This document shows, in pieces, positions 19,514 through 27,939 of a stretch of DNA of 37,836 nucleotides. Below the pieces are notes generated by a model that saw only the letters and a list, made by a program, of their open reading frames with translations, had not been told where the DNA came from and did not search any database. The stretch is from assembly GCA_014190095.1 (NCBI GenBank), contig BJFW01000011.1, forward strand, positions 1 through 37,836, given 5' to 3'. The first letter of the stretch is position 1. Each line of letters starts with the position of its first letter. A program made the position numbers and the translations under genes. This DNA is from Actinomycetes bacterium. Lineage in GTDB: Bacteria > Actinomycetota > Acidimicrobiia > Acidimicrobiales > Ilumatobacteraceae.

Positions 19514-21796
19514 ATGACTACGACCAACGCAACCTCAGAGATCTCCGCTGCACCTCGCAAAGGACTTAAGCCATACCAATTGTCCATCGCGCTTGGCGTC
19601 GGTATCGCCACCTTCACCATGATCTCTGGAATCATTCCGAACCTTGTGCATTGGAAAAGTGATTCGCCAATTCACCGTGAAGTGTTTGAAGGCATTCCGG
19701 GCTACTTGCAAATAGCGTTCTACACCATTATCCCGGCGCTTTTGGTATGGGGGTCCTTGCAATTCGCAAACCGCATTCGCAACTGGGAGCGTGGCGCACC
19801 CGATCGCCGAAAGACCACAAAGAAGAATTTCAAGCAACGTTTAGCTGACTACCGCGCCGGTGTATACATGCGCACACTGCTTCGAGATAGTGCCGCTGGA
19901 CTCATGCACTCCATGATTTACTTCGGCTTCCTAGTACTTCTCGGAGTAACCACAGTGCTCGAAATTGATCACCAGGTTCCTCCTGCGCTTAAGTTTTTGC
20001 ATGGTGACGTGTACCGCGCCTATGCGGCAGTAGGCGACATTGCTGGAATCGTGTTTACCGGTGGTGTGATTTGGGCAATCATCCGTCGTTACGTACAACG
20101 CCCATACCGCATTCGCATCAAGTCCAAGCCTGAACACGCAATTGGTCTTGCTGTGTTGTTGGCAATTGGCGTCACGGGTTTCACAACGGAAATGTTCCGC
20201 ATTGCCGAGTCTCAAGCTGCTGGCGTAAACATGGACCACGAAAAGTGGAGTGTGCTCGGTTATCCGTTAGCACAACTTGTCAATGGTTGGTCAGTGTCAT
20301 CACTTGATACCACTCACCAAGTGATGTGGGTTGCGCACGTGTTGGCCTTTATTGCCTTCCTCATCATTTTGCCAATCACCATGTTGCGCCACATGTTCAC
20401 CTCACCGTTGAACATGTACTTGAAGGATCGCGAGCGTCCAAAGGGTGCGATGAAGGCAATGCCAAACCTCACCGAAACATCGCTTGAAACGTTTGGTGCA
20501 CATGTTGTTGAAGACTTCACGTGGAAGCAACTGCTCGACCTCGATGCCTGCACCATGTGCGGCCGTTGCACCAGCGTGTGCCCTGCACATGCAACAGGTA
20601 AGCCACTTGACCCACGCGAAATTGTGTTGAAGAGCGGTGAAGTTATGGCCGCAACAGCGTCACATGCTCGCGGCGGAAAAGTAACGCCTCCACTGAGCGT
20701 CGACAGTGAAATCACTATTTCTGCAAACTCGTTATTCGAGCGCATCACCAGCGAAGAGATTTGGGCGTGCACGTCATGCAAGGCGTGCGACGAAATTTGT
20801 CCAGTAAATATTGAAATTCTGGACAAGATTTTGGACATGCGCCGTTACCTCTCACTGATGGAAAGCGATTTCCCTGCAGAACTCGGTAACGCATACCGCG
20901 CAATGGAAAACCAGGGCAACCCATGGGGAATGAGCCAGGGCGATCGTGGCGAGTGGGCAAAAGACCTTGACGTCACCGTGCTTGACCCAGGTGCTGCTTT
21001 CAATCATGAGTACTTGTACTGGGTTGGCTGTGCAGGAAGCTTCGATGACAAGAACAAGAAGGTCACGCAATCAATGGCCAAGTTGTTGAAGCGCGCCGGC
21101 ATTGATGTGGCAATTCTTGGACCAAGCGAAATGTGCACCGGTGACAGTGCGCGTCGAAGCGGCAACGAGTACCTCTTCCAAATGTTGGCAATGCCAAATA
21201 TTGAAATGCTGAACGGCATGGGCGTGCGCAAAATCATTACGCAGTGCCCACACTGCTTCAACACACTTGCCAACGAGTACCCGCAGTTTGGTGGGACATA
21301 CGAAGTGATTCACCACTCACAGTTGCTTGAACACCTCATCGATTCAGGCAAGCTTGACATCAGTGACGCAACGCTCGAAGAGCGCATCACGTATCACGAC
21401 TCGTGCTACCTCGGTCGTCACAACGACGTCTACATGGCACCTCGCAACGTCGTTGCATCCATCAAGGGTGTTGATGTTGTTGAAATGCCACGCAACGGCA
21501 CCAAGGGAATGTGCTGCGGTGCAGGCGGAGCTCGCATGTGGATGGAAGAAACCATCGGAACAAAAGTGAACGACGAGCGCGCTGCTGAAGCAATCTCAAC
21601 TGGTGCTTCTCGTGTGGCTACTGCATGTCCGTTCTGTTACATCATGTTGGATGACGGCGTGAAAGGTGCTGGCAAAGAAGAACACGAAGTGAAGGTTGCC
21701 GACATTTCGATTCACTTGCTTGACGCAATTGAGAACGGCGAGCGAATTCGTGCTGCTGGTGCTGCACCACTCAGTGCGCCAGTTGCTGGCGACTAG
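19514..21796 (+). CDS. Membrane Fe-S oxidoreductase, EtfD/HdrDE-like
   Basis: 760 aa from the ATG at 19514; a TTG six bases earlier is an alternative. The N-terminal ~300 residues hold five or six membrane helices with histidines, like the heme b subunit of heterodisulfide/nitrate reductases. Two 4Fe-4S ligand sets follow (Cys346/349/352/356 and Cys419/422/425/429), then two CCG-type domains. The first has CTGD and TQCPHCFNTL; the second has HDSCYLGRHN, GMCCGAGG and TACPFCYIML. This layout matches M. tuberculosis Rv0338c (EtfD), which passes electrons from electron-transfer flavoprotein to menaquinone during fatty acid oxidation. No etfAB is in the window, so the partner is inferred. Its stop is four bases from that of convergent dcd. 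Confidence 0.87.
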   Translation: MTTTNATSEISAAPRKGLKPYQLSIALGVGIATFTMISGIIPNLVHWKSDSPIHREVFEGIPGYLQIAFYTIIPALLVWGSLQFANRIRNWERGAPDRRKTTKKNFKQRLADYRAGVYMRTLLRDSAAGLMHSMIYFGFLVLLGVTTVLEIDHQVPPALKFLHGDVYRAYAAVGDIAGIVFTGGVIWAIIRRYVQRPYRIRIKSKPEHAIGLAVLLAIGVTGFTTEMFRIAESQAAGVNMDHEKWSVLGYPLAQLVNGWSVSSLDTTHQVMWVAHVLAFIAFLIILPITMLRHMFTSPLNMYLKDRERPKGAMKAMPNLTETSLETFGAHVVEDFTWKQLLDLDACTMCGRCTSVCPAHATGKPLDPREIVLKSGEVMAATASHARGGKVTPPLSVDSEITISANSLFERITSEEIWACTSCKACDEICPVNIEILDKILDMRRYLSLMESDFPAELGNAYRAMENQGNPWGMSQGDRGEWAKDLDVTVLDPGAAFNHEYLYWVGCAGSFDDKNKKVTQSMAKLLKRAGIDVAILGPSEMCTGDSARRSGNEYLFQMLAMPNIEMLNGMGVRKIITQCPHCFNTLANEYPQFGGTYEVIHHSQLLEHLIDSGKLDISDATLEERITYHDSCYLGRHNDVYMAPRNVVASIKGVDVVEMPRNGTKGMCCGAGGARMWMEETIGTKVNDERAAEAISTGASRVATACPFCYIMLDDGVKGAGKEEHEVKVADISIHLLDAIENGERIRAAGAAPLSAPVAGD

Positions 21797-21800
21797 TTCG

Positions 21801-22367
21801 TTACTTTAAAAAGTTTTCGAAATAACGACTTGGTGTTGGCCCACGCTGACCCTGATACTTCGAGCCGCGCGCACCCTTGCCGTATGGATTTTCGGCTGGT
21901 GTCGTCATAGTCATGAAACTGACTTGACCAATTTTCATATTCGGATACAACGTGATGGGTAAGTTCGCCACATTGGATAACTCCAGGGTGATGTGGCCAT
22001 CAAATCCGGCGTCAATAAAGCCGGCAGTGGAGTGAATCAGCAGTCCGAGTCGCCCTAGTGAACTCTTGCCTTCAACGCGTGCCACGAGGTCGTCGGCAAT
22101 CGCCACGCGCTCAAGAGTGGAGCCCAGTACGAATTCGCCAGGGTGCAGCATAAATACGCCGTCTTGTGGAACCTCAACTAGTTCGGTTAAATCAGAGAGA
22201 TCTTTTTTGACATCAATAACGGCAGACGTATGGTTACGAAATACTCGGAAGAGATTTGACACCTTGACGTCAATAGAAGATGGCTGAATGCACGATTCGT
22301 CAAGCGGGTCAATAATGATGCGGGCCTCGTGGAGAGCCTCACGAATGCTTTTGTCAGACAAGATCAC
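21801..22367 (-). CDS. dcd: dCTP deaminase, probably bifunctional with dUTPase
   Basis: Supplies dUMP for thymidylate synthesis. About 188 aa from the GTG at 22367 (VILSDKSIREAL), matching the family MILSD start; a start at 22412 would add 15 unrelated residues. It has IQPSSIDVKVSNLFRVF, the catalytic EGKSSLGRLGLL, STAGFIDAGFDGHITLELSN and the closing GSKYQGQRGPTPSR. These sequences closely resemble the M. tuberculosis enzyme, which both deaminates dCTP and hydrolyses dUTP; bifunctionality here is inferred from that likeness. It is the last gene of the rpsF-dnaB group. Confidence 0.94.
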   Translation of the reverse strand: MILSDKSIREALHEARIIIDPLDESCIQPSSIDVKVSNLFRVFRNHTSAVIDVKKDLSDLTELVEVPQDGVFMLHPGEFVLGSTLERVAIADDLVARVEGKSSLGRLGLLIHSTAGFIDAGFDGHITLELSNVANLPITLYPNMKIGQVSFMTMTTPAENPYGKGARGSKYQGQRGPTPSRYFENFLK

Positions 22368-22424
22368 AACGAAGCACCCTAGTGAACGAATGCCTCGGTA
22401 GAAAAACCCCAAGCAAAGCGAGGC

Positions 22425-22628
22425 TTATGAGACCAAACTAAGTAATGCCCACAGCGCAGCAATCAACCCAATCGCAGCCATGGCGAACGAACGGCTGCGA
22501 GGTGCTTGAGCGAGTGATCCCTCGGCCACCTTCTTCGGTGGTTTGACAACTGCAAGTACATTTCCGGCGAACATTGCTCCACCAAAGGCAAGTACCAGCC
22601 AAATCAGGATGTCTTCGCCCAGAAACAT
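22425..22628 (-). CDS. Small two-helix membrane protein, unknown function
   Basis: 67 aa. Two hydrophobic segments (about 7-28 and 48-66) flank a basic, proline-containing loop (VKPPKKVAEGS). The ATG at 22628 lies two bases after the dnaB stop, so it is likely co-transcribed and coupled. I do not recognise the family; the clean frame and tight spacing support a real gene. Confidence 0.65.
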   Translation of the reverse strand: MFLGEDILIWLVLAFGGAMFAGNVLAVVKPPKKVAEGSLAQAPRSRSFAMAAIGLIAALWALLSLVS

Positions 22629-22630
22629 GG

Positions 22631-24028
22631 CTAATCACCAAGCACATCTTCAATGGAATTGTCCATTGCCATGTTTTCGAATCGTGTGTACGAAGCCAAC
22701 CATGCAAGTTTTGCAAGGCCTAATGGACCAGCGCGGTGTTTCGCAACGCTGACCTCGGCAAAACCTTTGAGGTTTGGGTCTTGCTCATAAATTTCACCGC
22801 GATACAAAAACATCACGACGTCAGCGTCTTGCTCAAGTGCACCAGATTCGCGCAAGTCAGAAAGCGTTGGACGTTTATCTTGTCGGCTCTCCAGACTACG
22901 GCTCAGCTGACTTAAGGCAAGCACGGGAACATTGAATTCACGCGCAAGCAATTTGAGTTTTCGGCTGATTTCGCTCACCTCTAATTGACGGTTTTCCGGA
23001 CGTCCGTCACCACCCATCAATTGCAAGTAGTCAATAACAATGAGCGCGAGTCCGCCCTCTCGGCTATATACACGTCGCGCCTTGGCGCGAATTTGTCCGA
23101 CGGTGGTGCCGGCGCTGTCGTCAATGATGAGAGGAATGTCGAGTCGCCCAACTGCGTGACCAATTCTGGTCCAATCTTTCGGCGTTGGTCGACCAGTACG
23201 AAACACCGTTCCGTCTACACGTGCCTCGCTCGCCAAAATACGATGTGAAAGTTCGGCCTTACCCATTTCTAAAGAGAAGAACAGCACGGGCTTGTTTAAG
23301 TGTTGGGCTGCATGAACGGCAATGCCAAGAGCGAAGGCGCTCTTACCCATTGCAGGTCGAGCACCAACAATGTTGAGTGTTCCTGGTTGCAGACCGAGCA
23401 ACACTTTGTCCAAGTCGACATAACCAGTTGGCACACCAGTCAAGACATCGTTGTTGTTGGCGCGGTCTTCGAGCTGATCAAAAGCCTTCTTGATCAAAAT
23501 GTCAAGTCGCTCTGAACTGTCGCCGACGTTGCTTTCTGAGATATCGAAAATGCGACTTTCGGCTTCATCTAGTGCGCGTTCAACATCGTCTGGTTCGCCG
23601 TAGCCAATTTCCGCAATGTCTCCAGCAGCACTTATGAGTCGACGGAGGCGCGCAGTGTCGCGAACAATCTTTGCGTACCGTTCAGCACTGGAAACTGCTG
23701 GTGTGGCGTTTTGTAACGACAACAGTTCTTCAAGCCCACCAATGCCTTCAAGCAACTGGTGGCGACGAAGTTCGTCGGCAACAGTGATGGGATCAACTGG
23801 TTCGCCCGCCGTGTTGAGCGAACGAATCGCATCAAAAATATGTCGGTGTGCCGGCTTATAGAACTCGTCTGGGTGAACACCGCGTTCTACAGCAATGCCA
23901 ACTGCTTCACGTGAAAGCAACATGGCGCCGAGCAATGATGCCTCGGCGTCCAGGTTGTGCGGTGGAACACGCTGCGCACCGCGAGAGCCAGACCGCGAAT
24001 CGGTTCTCTTCTCGCTCGTGTTCGACAT
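22631..24028 (-). CDS. dnaB: Replicative DNA helicase DnaB
   Basis: Hexameric 5'-3' helicase of the replication fork. 465 aa. The N-terminal domain begins VPPHNLDAEASLLGAMLL. The RecA-like domain has Walker A GARPAMGKSAF, Walker B LIVIDYLQLM, the arginine-finger region KRPTLSDLRESGALEQDADVV, and the C-terminal SVAKHRAGPLG motif. No intein is present. It follows rplI by 47 bases; rpsF-ssb-rpsR-rplI-dnaB is a widespread actinobacterial order. Confidence 0.97.
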   Translation of the reverse strand: MSNTSEKRTDSRSGSRGAQRVPPHNLDAEASLLGAMLLSREAVGIAVERGVHPDEFYKPAHRHIFDAIRSLNTAGEPVDPITVADELRRHQLLEGIGGLEELLSLQNATPAVSSAERYAKIVRDTARLRRLISAAGDIAEIGYGEPDDVERALDEAESRIFDISESNVGDSSERLDILIKKAFDQLEDRANNNDVLTGVPTGYVDLDKVLLGLQPGTLNIVGARPAMGKSAFALGIAVHAAQHLNKPVLFFSLEMGKAELSHRILASEARVDGTVFRTGRPTPKDWTRIGHAVGRLDIPLIIDDSAGTTVGQIRAKARRVYSREGGLALIVIDYLQLMGGDGRPENRQLEVSEISRKLKLLAREFNVPVLALSQLSRSLESRQDKRPTLSDLRESGALEQDADVVMFLYRGEIYEQDPNLKGFAEVSVAKHRAGPLGLAKLAWLASYTRFENMAMDNSIEDVLGD

Positions 24029-24075
24029 GCAACTACCTTGCCCGTTGGGCCTTGTTGTGGGCTAGTGACACTTCC

Positions 24076-24522
24076 CTATTGTGCAACGACCGACAAATTC
24101 ACCACACCGGTGATGCCATTAAACAACGCAACGCTCACTTGGTGAGCGCCAGTTGTACGAATTGGCGTCTCGATGTTGACGACTTTGCGGTCGAGAACGA
24201 CGGAAGTCTGATCTTTTACTGCAGCAACAATGTCGTTTGCAGTAACTGATCCGAACAAACGGCCTTCAGCGCCAGCCTTTGCCTTCACCGTGATGGTGTG
24301 CTTAGCGAGCTCTGCAGAAATAGCAAACGCTGAATCGCGATCTGCTGCTTCACGCAAGTCGCGAGCGCGACGCATAGAGTTTGCCTGAGTTACTGCACCG
24401 TCGGTGGCAAGAATTGCGAGCCCACCCGGAAGCAACAAGTTGCGTGCGTGTCCAGAAGACACGGTCACAATGTCACCGCGACGGCCAAGGCCATTGACAT
24501 CTTTTCGAAGCAAAACTTTCAT
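24076..24522 (-). CDS. rplI: 50S ribosomal protein L9
   Basis: 148 aa, standard two-domain L9. The N-terminal rRNA-binding domain is MKVLLRKDVNGLGRRGDIVTVSSGHARNLLLP, then a long connecting helix with NSMRRARDLREAADRD. The C-terminal domain begins KAGAEGRLFGSVTANDIVAA. It starts at the ATG at 24522, three bases after the rpsR stop. Confidence 0.97.
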   Translation of the reverse strand: MKVLLRKDVNGLGRRGDIVTVSSGHARNLLLPGGLAILATDGAVTQANSMRRARDLREAADRDSAFAISAELAKHTITVKAKAGAEGRLFGSVTANDIVAAVKDQTSVVLDRKVVNIETPIRTTGAHQVSVALFNGITGVVNLSVVAQ

Positions 24523-24525
24523 GAT

Positions 24526-24969
24526 TTATGCCTCCTCTGTCGTTGCGTCGTCGAGTGCAATGTCTTCACCAAGCGGTGCCTCTACAGCGGCTTCGATGAC
24601 GTCCTTGTAGGTGTCTGCCAATGATTCTGATGAGTCTCTATCACGCGAACGGCGCGGACGGTCGTTGTACGAACCGTCTTCCTCGCCACGACGTGGTGCA
24701 CGTGCTGAAGCGACACGCTTGGTGTATGGCAACAAAGCCATTTCGCGAGCGTTCTTGACTGCCAGAGCAACGTCGCGTTGCTGCTGCACGGTGTTTCCGT
24801 TCATTCGGCGCGCGCGCAGCTTTGAACGATCCGACATGAAGCGTTGCAACAAGTTGACGTCCTTGTAATCGATGAAGCCAACTTTTTCGGCGTGCAATAC
24901 GTTTGGACGCTTTTTATATTTGCGCATCGCCGCTTTGGCTGCGCGCTCTTTGTTCTTTTTACTGGTCAT
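24526..24969 (-). CDS. rpsR: 30S ribosomal protein S18 with long charged C-terminal extension
   Basis: 147 aa, against 75-90 for the family. The S18 core ends near residue 84: [64 protein letters not shown]. It lacks zinc-ligand cysteines. The remaining ~60 residues form a low-complexity tail, first Arg/Asp/Ser-rich ([13 protein letters not shown]), then acidic, ending DDATTEEA. The tail keeps the frame up to rplI three bases away, so it is part of the gene. S18 binds S6 on the platform of the 30S subunit. Confidence 0.94.
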   Translation of the reverse strand: MTSKKNKERAAKAAMRKYKKRPNVLHAEKVGFIDYKDVNLLQRFMSDRSKLRARRMNGNTVQQQRDVALAVKNAREMALLPYTKRVASARAPRRGEEDGSYNDRPRRSRDRDSSESLADTYKDVIEAAVEAPLGEDIALDDATTEEA

Positions 24970-25015
24970 GGTGTGTTTCCTTTATGCGATGAATGGTGTT
25001 CGAGTTGTAGGTGTT

Positions 25016-25453
25016 TCAGAATGGTTCTTCGCCGCTGTCAAACGGGTTTGACTCGCCAACTGGGCTTGAACCACCCTTGGCTGCACCCTGACCATCGGTT
25101 CGTGGGGTGCGCTCAACTTGCGCAGTAGCCCAACGAAGGCTTGGTCCGAGTTCGTCTGCAATGACGTCAATCGCAGTGCGCTTGTCGCCTTCGCGCGTGG
25201 TGTATTCACGCTGCTCAAGTCGACCAGTGACCACAACGCGAGCACCTTTGGTCAGTGACGCTGCTGCGTTTTCTCCCAGTTGGCCCCATGCGGTGACGTT
25301 GAAATATGACGTTTGTTCCTGCCACTCGCCATTGACCTGATAGCGACGACCAACGGCTATGCCAAATGATGCGACGCCACGACCGGAAGTGGTGAAACGA
25401 AGTTCTGGATCGCGAGTGAGATTTCCCACGAGTGTGATGGTGTTATCTGCCAT
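25016..25453 (-). CDS. ssb: Single-stranded DNA-binding protein
   Basis: Coats single-stranded DNA at forks and recruits repair proteins. 145 aa. The OB fold covers about 1-110 (NTITLVGNLTRDPELRF, ERTSYFNVTAWGQLGENAA-type strand and VVVTGRLEQREYTTREGDKR). A short Gly/Ser-rich linker ends in the acidic tip FDSGEEPF used for partner binding. It lies between rpsF and rpsR. Confidence 0.96.
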   Translation of the reverse strand: MADNTITLVGNLTRDPELRFTTSGRGVASFGIAVGRRYQVNGEWQEQTSYFNVTAWGQLGENAAASLTKGARVVVTGRLEQREYTTREGDKRTAIDVIADELGPSLRWATAQVERTPRTDGQGAAKGGSSPVGESNPFDSGEEPF

Positions 25454-25488
25454 GAAGGGCTCCTAGTTAATGAATGAATAAATGGAGA

Positions 25489-25818
25489 TCAGGCTTTAGC
25501 AGCGATCATGCCGCGGCTAGCTGCTTCCTGATCTGGCAAACGGAGAAGTTTGTGGCGGAGAACATCGTCCGCGAGCTTCAGTGTGCGCTCAACTTCGTCG
25601 AGTGCGCCACCTGGGGCTAGGAGGTTAAACACCGCATAGTACCCATCTGATTGCTTGTTGATTGGGTATGCAAGACGACGCTTGCCCCACCAATCAGGTG
25701 TGCCGTGGACCGAACCGCCGGCAGAAGAAACTGCTTTTGAGATCGTATTAATCCAGGCGTGAGCAGCCGACTCTTCGGACGCACCGCTCACAATGACCAT
25801 TAATTCATATGCACGCAT
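25489..25818 (-). CDS. rpsF: 30S ribosomal protein S6
   Basis: 109 aa from the ATG at 25818 (MRAYELMVIVSG). A start at 25905 would translate the leader hairpin and add 29 residues foreign to S6. It has a normal fold with WWGKRRLAYPINKQSDGYYAVFNL and a C-terminal helix region RTLKLADDVLRHKLLRL. The SD sequence AAGGGAG lies in the 3' arm of a leader hairpin (25832-25868), so translation may be controlled. It is the first gene of rpsF-ssb-rpsR-rplI-dnaB. Confidence 0.95.
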   Translation of the reverse strand: MRAYELMVIVSGASEESAAHAWINTISKAVSSAGGSVHGTPDWWGKRRLAYPINKQSDGYYAVFNLLAPGGALDEVERTLKLADDVLRHKLLRLPDQEAASRGMIAAKA

Positions 25819-25831
25819 AAACGTGATAACT

Positions 25832-25868
25832 CCCTTCGGTTCCAGCCGAGGCTGGAGCCCCCGAAGGG
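25832..25868 (-). promoter_or_regulatory. rpsF leader hairpin covering the ribosome-binding site
   Basis: In the minus-strand RNA, CCCUUCGG (25861-25868) pairs with CCGAAGGG (25832-25839). Inside, UCCAGC and GCUGGA close a CUCG tetraloop. The two stems are joined asymmetrically: four bases (GGGC) on one side and a single A on the other. The 3' arm contains the rpsF SD. There is no U-tract, so it is not an ordinary terminator. S6:S18-binding leaders with a CCG element are known before rpsF in many bacteria; this is a candidate. Confidence 0.6.
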
Positions 25869-25956
25869 GCAGGGTGGATAAGGACTCTGGATCGTATCGG
25901 CACAATCGGATCGTGCCACACCCCTGTCACGGAGTGCCGTGAAACCTCAATGCCAA

Positions 25957-26457
25957 TTAGCGCTGTGACTGTTTCCTGCGGGCAGGCTCACGCTCAGGAA
26001 CATGTGAAGGCTCCATGAGTGGCAGCGAACGCAAGAGATGATGCCACTTGCATGACCTACACGCTTCCACCACATATGCCGTGTACAGCGAGTCATAATT
26101 TTGTGCGTGCACTGCTTCGCGTTGAGCAAGTTGCCGAAATTCTTCCAACTCATGTGGACGAGTGATGCATCTTCCGTGATGAGGTAGCCGTGGACCAAAC
26201 ACGTAGGTCACCAACACAACATTGTCCTCTTGGCAAATTGGACAACGCACTTGAGTTTCATCGCCAAAGTTTCGTGCGGCACGCATGAGGTCGGGATGCG
26301 CATCACACACTTGGTCACGACGCAATCTTCCACGTCGATATTCGTTAATCACCATTCTTCGACTGAGTCGGTGATCGATAACACCGCCAATGGTTTCTCC
26401 GTCATCACCAGTGATGCTGAGTGCACTCAACCAACCAACGCGACGACGCATGAACAT
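25957..26457 (-). CDS. DUF5318 family zinc-ribbon-like protein
   Basis: Up to 166 aa; the start may be the ATG at 26457, the next ATG at 26451 (MRRRVGWL), or an internal MVINEYRRG. The core resembles the actinobacterial DUF5318 family: RRDQVCDAHPDLMRAARNFGDETQVRCPICQ, a strand with VTYVFGPRL, and VVEACRSCKWHHLLRSLPL. The CPIC and CRSC pairs probably bind one zinc ion. Function unknown. It lies between cca and rpsF on the same strand; a small hairpin (25927-25942) follows its stop. Confidence 0.83.
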   Translation of the reverse strand: MFMRRRVGWLSALSITGDDGETIGGVIDHRLSRRMVINEYRRGRLRRDQVCDAHPDLMRAARNFGDETQVRCPICQEDNVVLVTYVFGPRLPHHGRCITRPHELEEFRQLAQREAVHAQNYDSLYTAYVVEACRSCKWHHLLRSLPLMEPSHVPEREPARRKQSQR

Positions 26458-26478
26458 GTCAGCGAACGATAGCCCAAA

Positions 26479-27885
26479 TCATTTTGTTTGGCGCGTCCAC
26501 CACTCATGCAGCCGTCTCCGAATTTCTTTGTCACCAAGTACGCCTTCTTCCAGCCTGATCTCCATCAAGAAATCCAAAGCCGCACCAACTTGCCGTCCGG
26601 GTTTCACTCCCAAGAACTCCATCACTGCAGCACCATCCATTTCGGGTCGTAATGCTGCGATCTCTTCTTTTTTAGCAAGTTCGGCAATTCGCGCTTCAAG
26701 TTCATCCATGCGTTTGGCAAGCATGAGCGCTTTCTTTTCATTGCGAGTTGTGCAGTCACAGCGCGTCAACACATTGAGTTCGGTCAGGTATTTGCCTGCA
26801 TCGCGAACATAACGACGAACAGCAGAGTCGGTCCAGCCCATCTGGTAGGTGTGAAAGCGCAAGTGCAGTGCGACAAGTTCGGTTACTGCTGCGACGTCTT
26901 CAGAGGAATACCGCAATGCCTTCAGTCGATCTCGTGACATTCTTGCGCCCACCACTTCGTGATGATGAAAGGTCACGCCTTTGCCATCTTTAAAGGAACG
27001 AGTTTTCGGTTTACCAATGTCGTGAAACAACGCCGCAAGGCGTGTAATTCGGAAATCAAAATTGGGTGCGGCATTTGGTTGTACATTTTCGACCACAGCA
27101 AACGTATGCGTAAGCACGTCTTTGTGGCGATGAATTGGGTCCTGCTCAAGTTTCATTGCAGGGAGTTCTGGAAAGAAGTGTTCGGCAAGGCCCGTGTCTA
27201 CCAAGAACCACAAACCCAGACTTGGAAACTCGGTAACGAGCAGTCGATCAAGTTCATTACGAATACGCTCAGCAGAAATAATCTTCAGCCGCTCATGCAT
27301 GTCTTTCACAGCGTTGACTAACTCTTCGACAGGTTGCAGTTTCAACGTGGAAATAAACCGCGCAGCGCGCATCATTCGCAACGGGTCGTCGGTAAAGCTT
27401 TCTGTTGGTGATAACGGCGTGCGCAACACTCTTGATACAAGATCGGCTGCGCCACCAAATGGGTCTACAAGTTCGGGGTTGTCGGTAGTGAGTTCAAGTG
27501 CCATTGCGTTGATGGTGAAATCTCGCCGGGACAAGTCCATAGAAACATCGGTGGAAAAGACAACATCAGGTTTGCGCGAATCGGGTGAATACGCCTCGGC
27601 TCGATGAGTCGTGATCTCATAGGTGCGACCATTTTTCTGGCACGAAATCGTTCCAAATCGTTCGCCTGCAGTCCACACCGCATCTGCCCATCCTGATAAC
27701 AATTTCTTAATGTCGGGTGGAGTTGCATCCGTTGTGAGATCAAAGTCAAGTTGTTCGGTTGCACGATCAAGCAACAGGTCACGAACAGTGCCGCCAACTA
27801 CATAGAGACGAAAGGATGCCTCACGAAACATGTTGCCGAGAGGCCGAAGTTCCGCCAGTACCGGCTCAAATCGCGGAGGAATCAC
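26479..27885 (-). CDS. cca: CCA tRNA nucleotidyltransferase
   Basis: Adds or repairs the 3' CCA of tRNAs; essential here because none of the three tRNA genes in the window encodes CCA. About 468 aa from the GTG at 27885 (VIPPRFEPVLAEL), the start most like relatives; longer readings reach 28053 but run into the divergent gene. The head has LYVVGGTVRDLLLDR, the catalytic LDFDLTTDA and RRDFTINAMA, plus DDPLRMMRAARF. A C-terminal HD domain has ALFHDIGKP and HHEVVGA. It resembles M. tuberculosis Rv3907c in sequence and position. Confidence 0.94.
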   Translation of the reverse strand: MIPPRFEPVLAELRPLGNMFREASFRLYVVGGTVRDLLLDRATEQLDFDLTTDATPPDIKKLLSGWADAVWTAGERFGTISCQKNGRTYEITTHRAEAYSPDSRKPDVVFSTDVSMDLSRRDFTINAMALELTTDNPELVDPFGGAADLVSRVLRTPLSPTESFTDDPLRMMRAARFISTLKLQPVEELVNAVKDMHERLKIISAERIRNELDRLLVTEFPSLGLWFLVDTGLAEHFFPELPAMKLEQDPIHRHKDVLTHTFAVVENVQPNAAPNFDFRITRLAALFHDIGKPKTRSFKDGKGVTFHHHEVVGARMSRDRLKALRYSSEDVAAVTELVALHLRFHTYQMGWTDSAVRRYVRDAGKYLTELNVLTRCDCTTRNEKKALMLAKRMDELEARIAELAKKEEIAALRPEMDGAAVMEFLGVKPGRQVGAALDFLMEIRLEEGVLGDKEIRRRLHEWWTRQTK

Positions 27886-27939
27886 ACTTCGTAGGTTAGA
27901 GGTTGCTCCACCGCCAACAAGGTTGCCGACTACCGTCAC

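Noticed and set aside
22391-22425. Inverted repeat GCCTCG...CGAGGC between dcd and the small membrane protein gene
   Set aside because: Six bases with a 20-base loop and no U-run; it could occur by chance and lies between probably co-transcribed genes.
25927-25942. Hairpin TCACGG-AGTG-CCGTGA after the DUF5318 gene as a terminator
   Set aside because: The stem is perfect but only six bases long and no U-tract follows on either strand, so I did not list it as a terminator.
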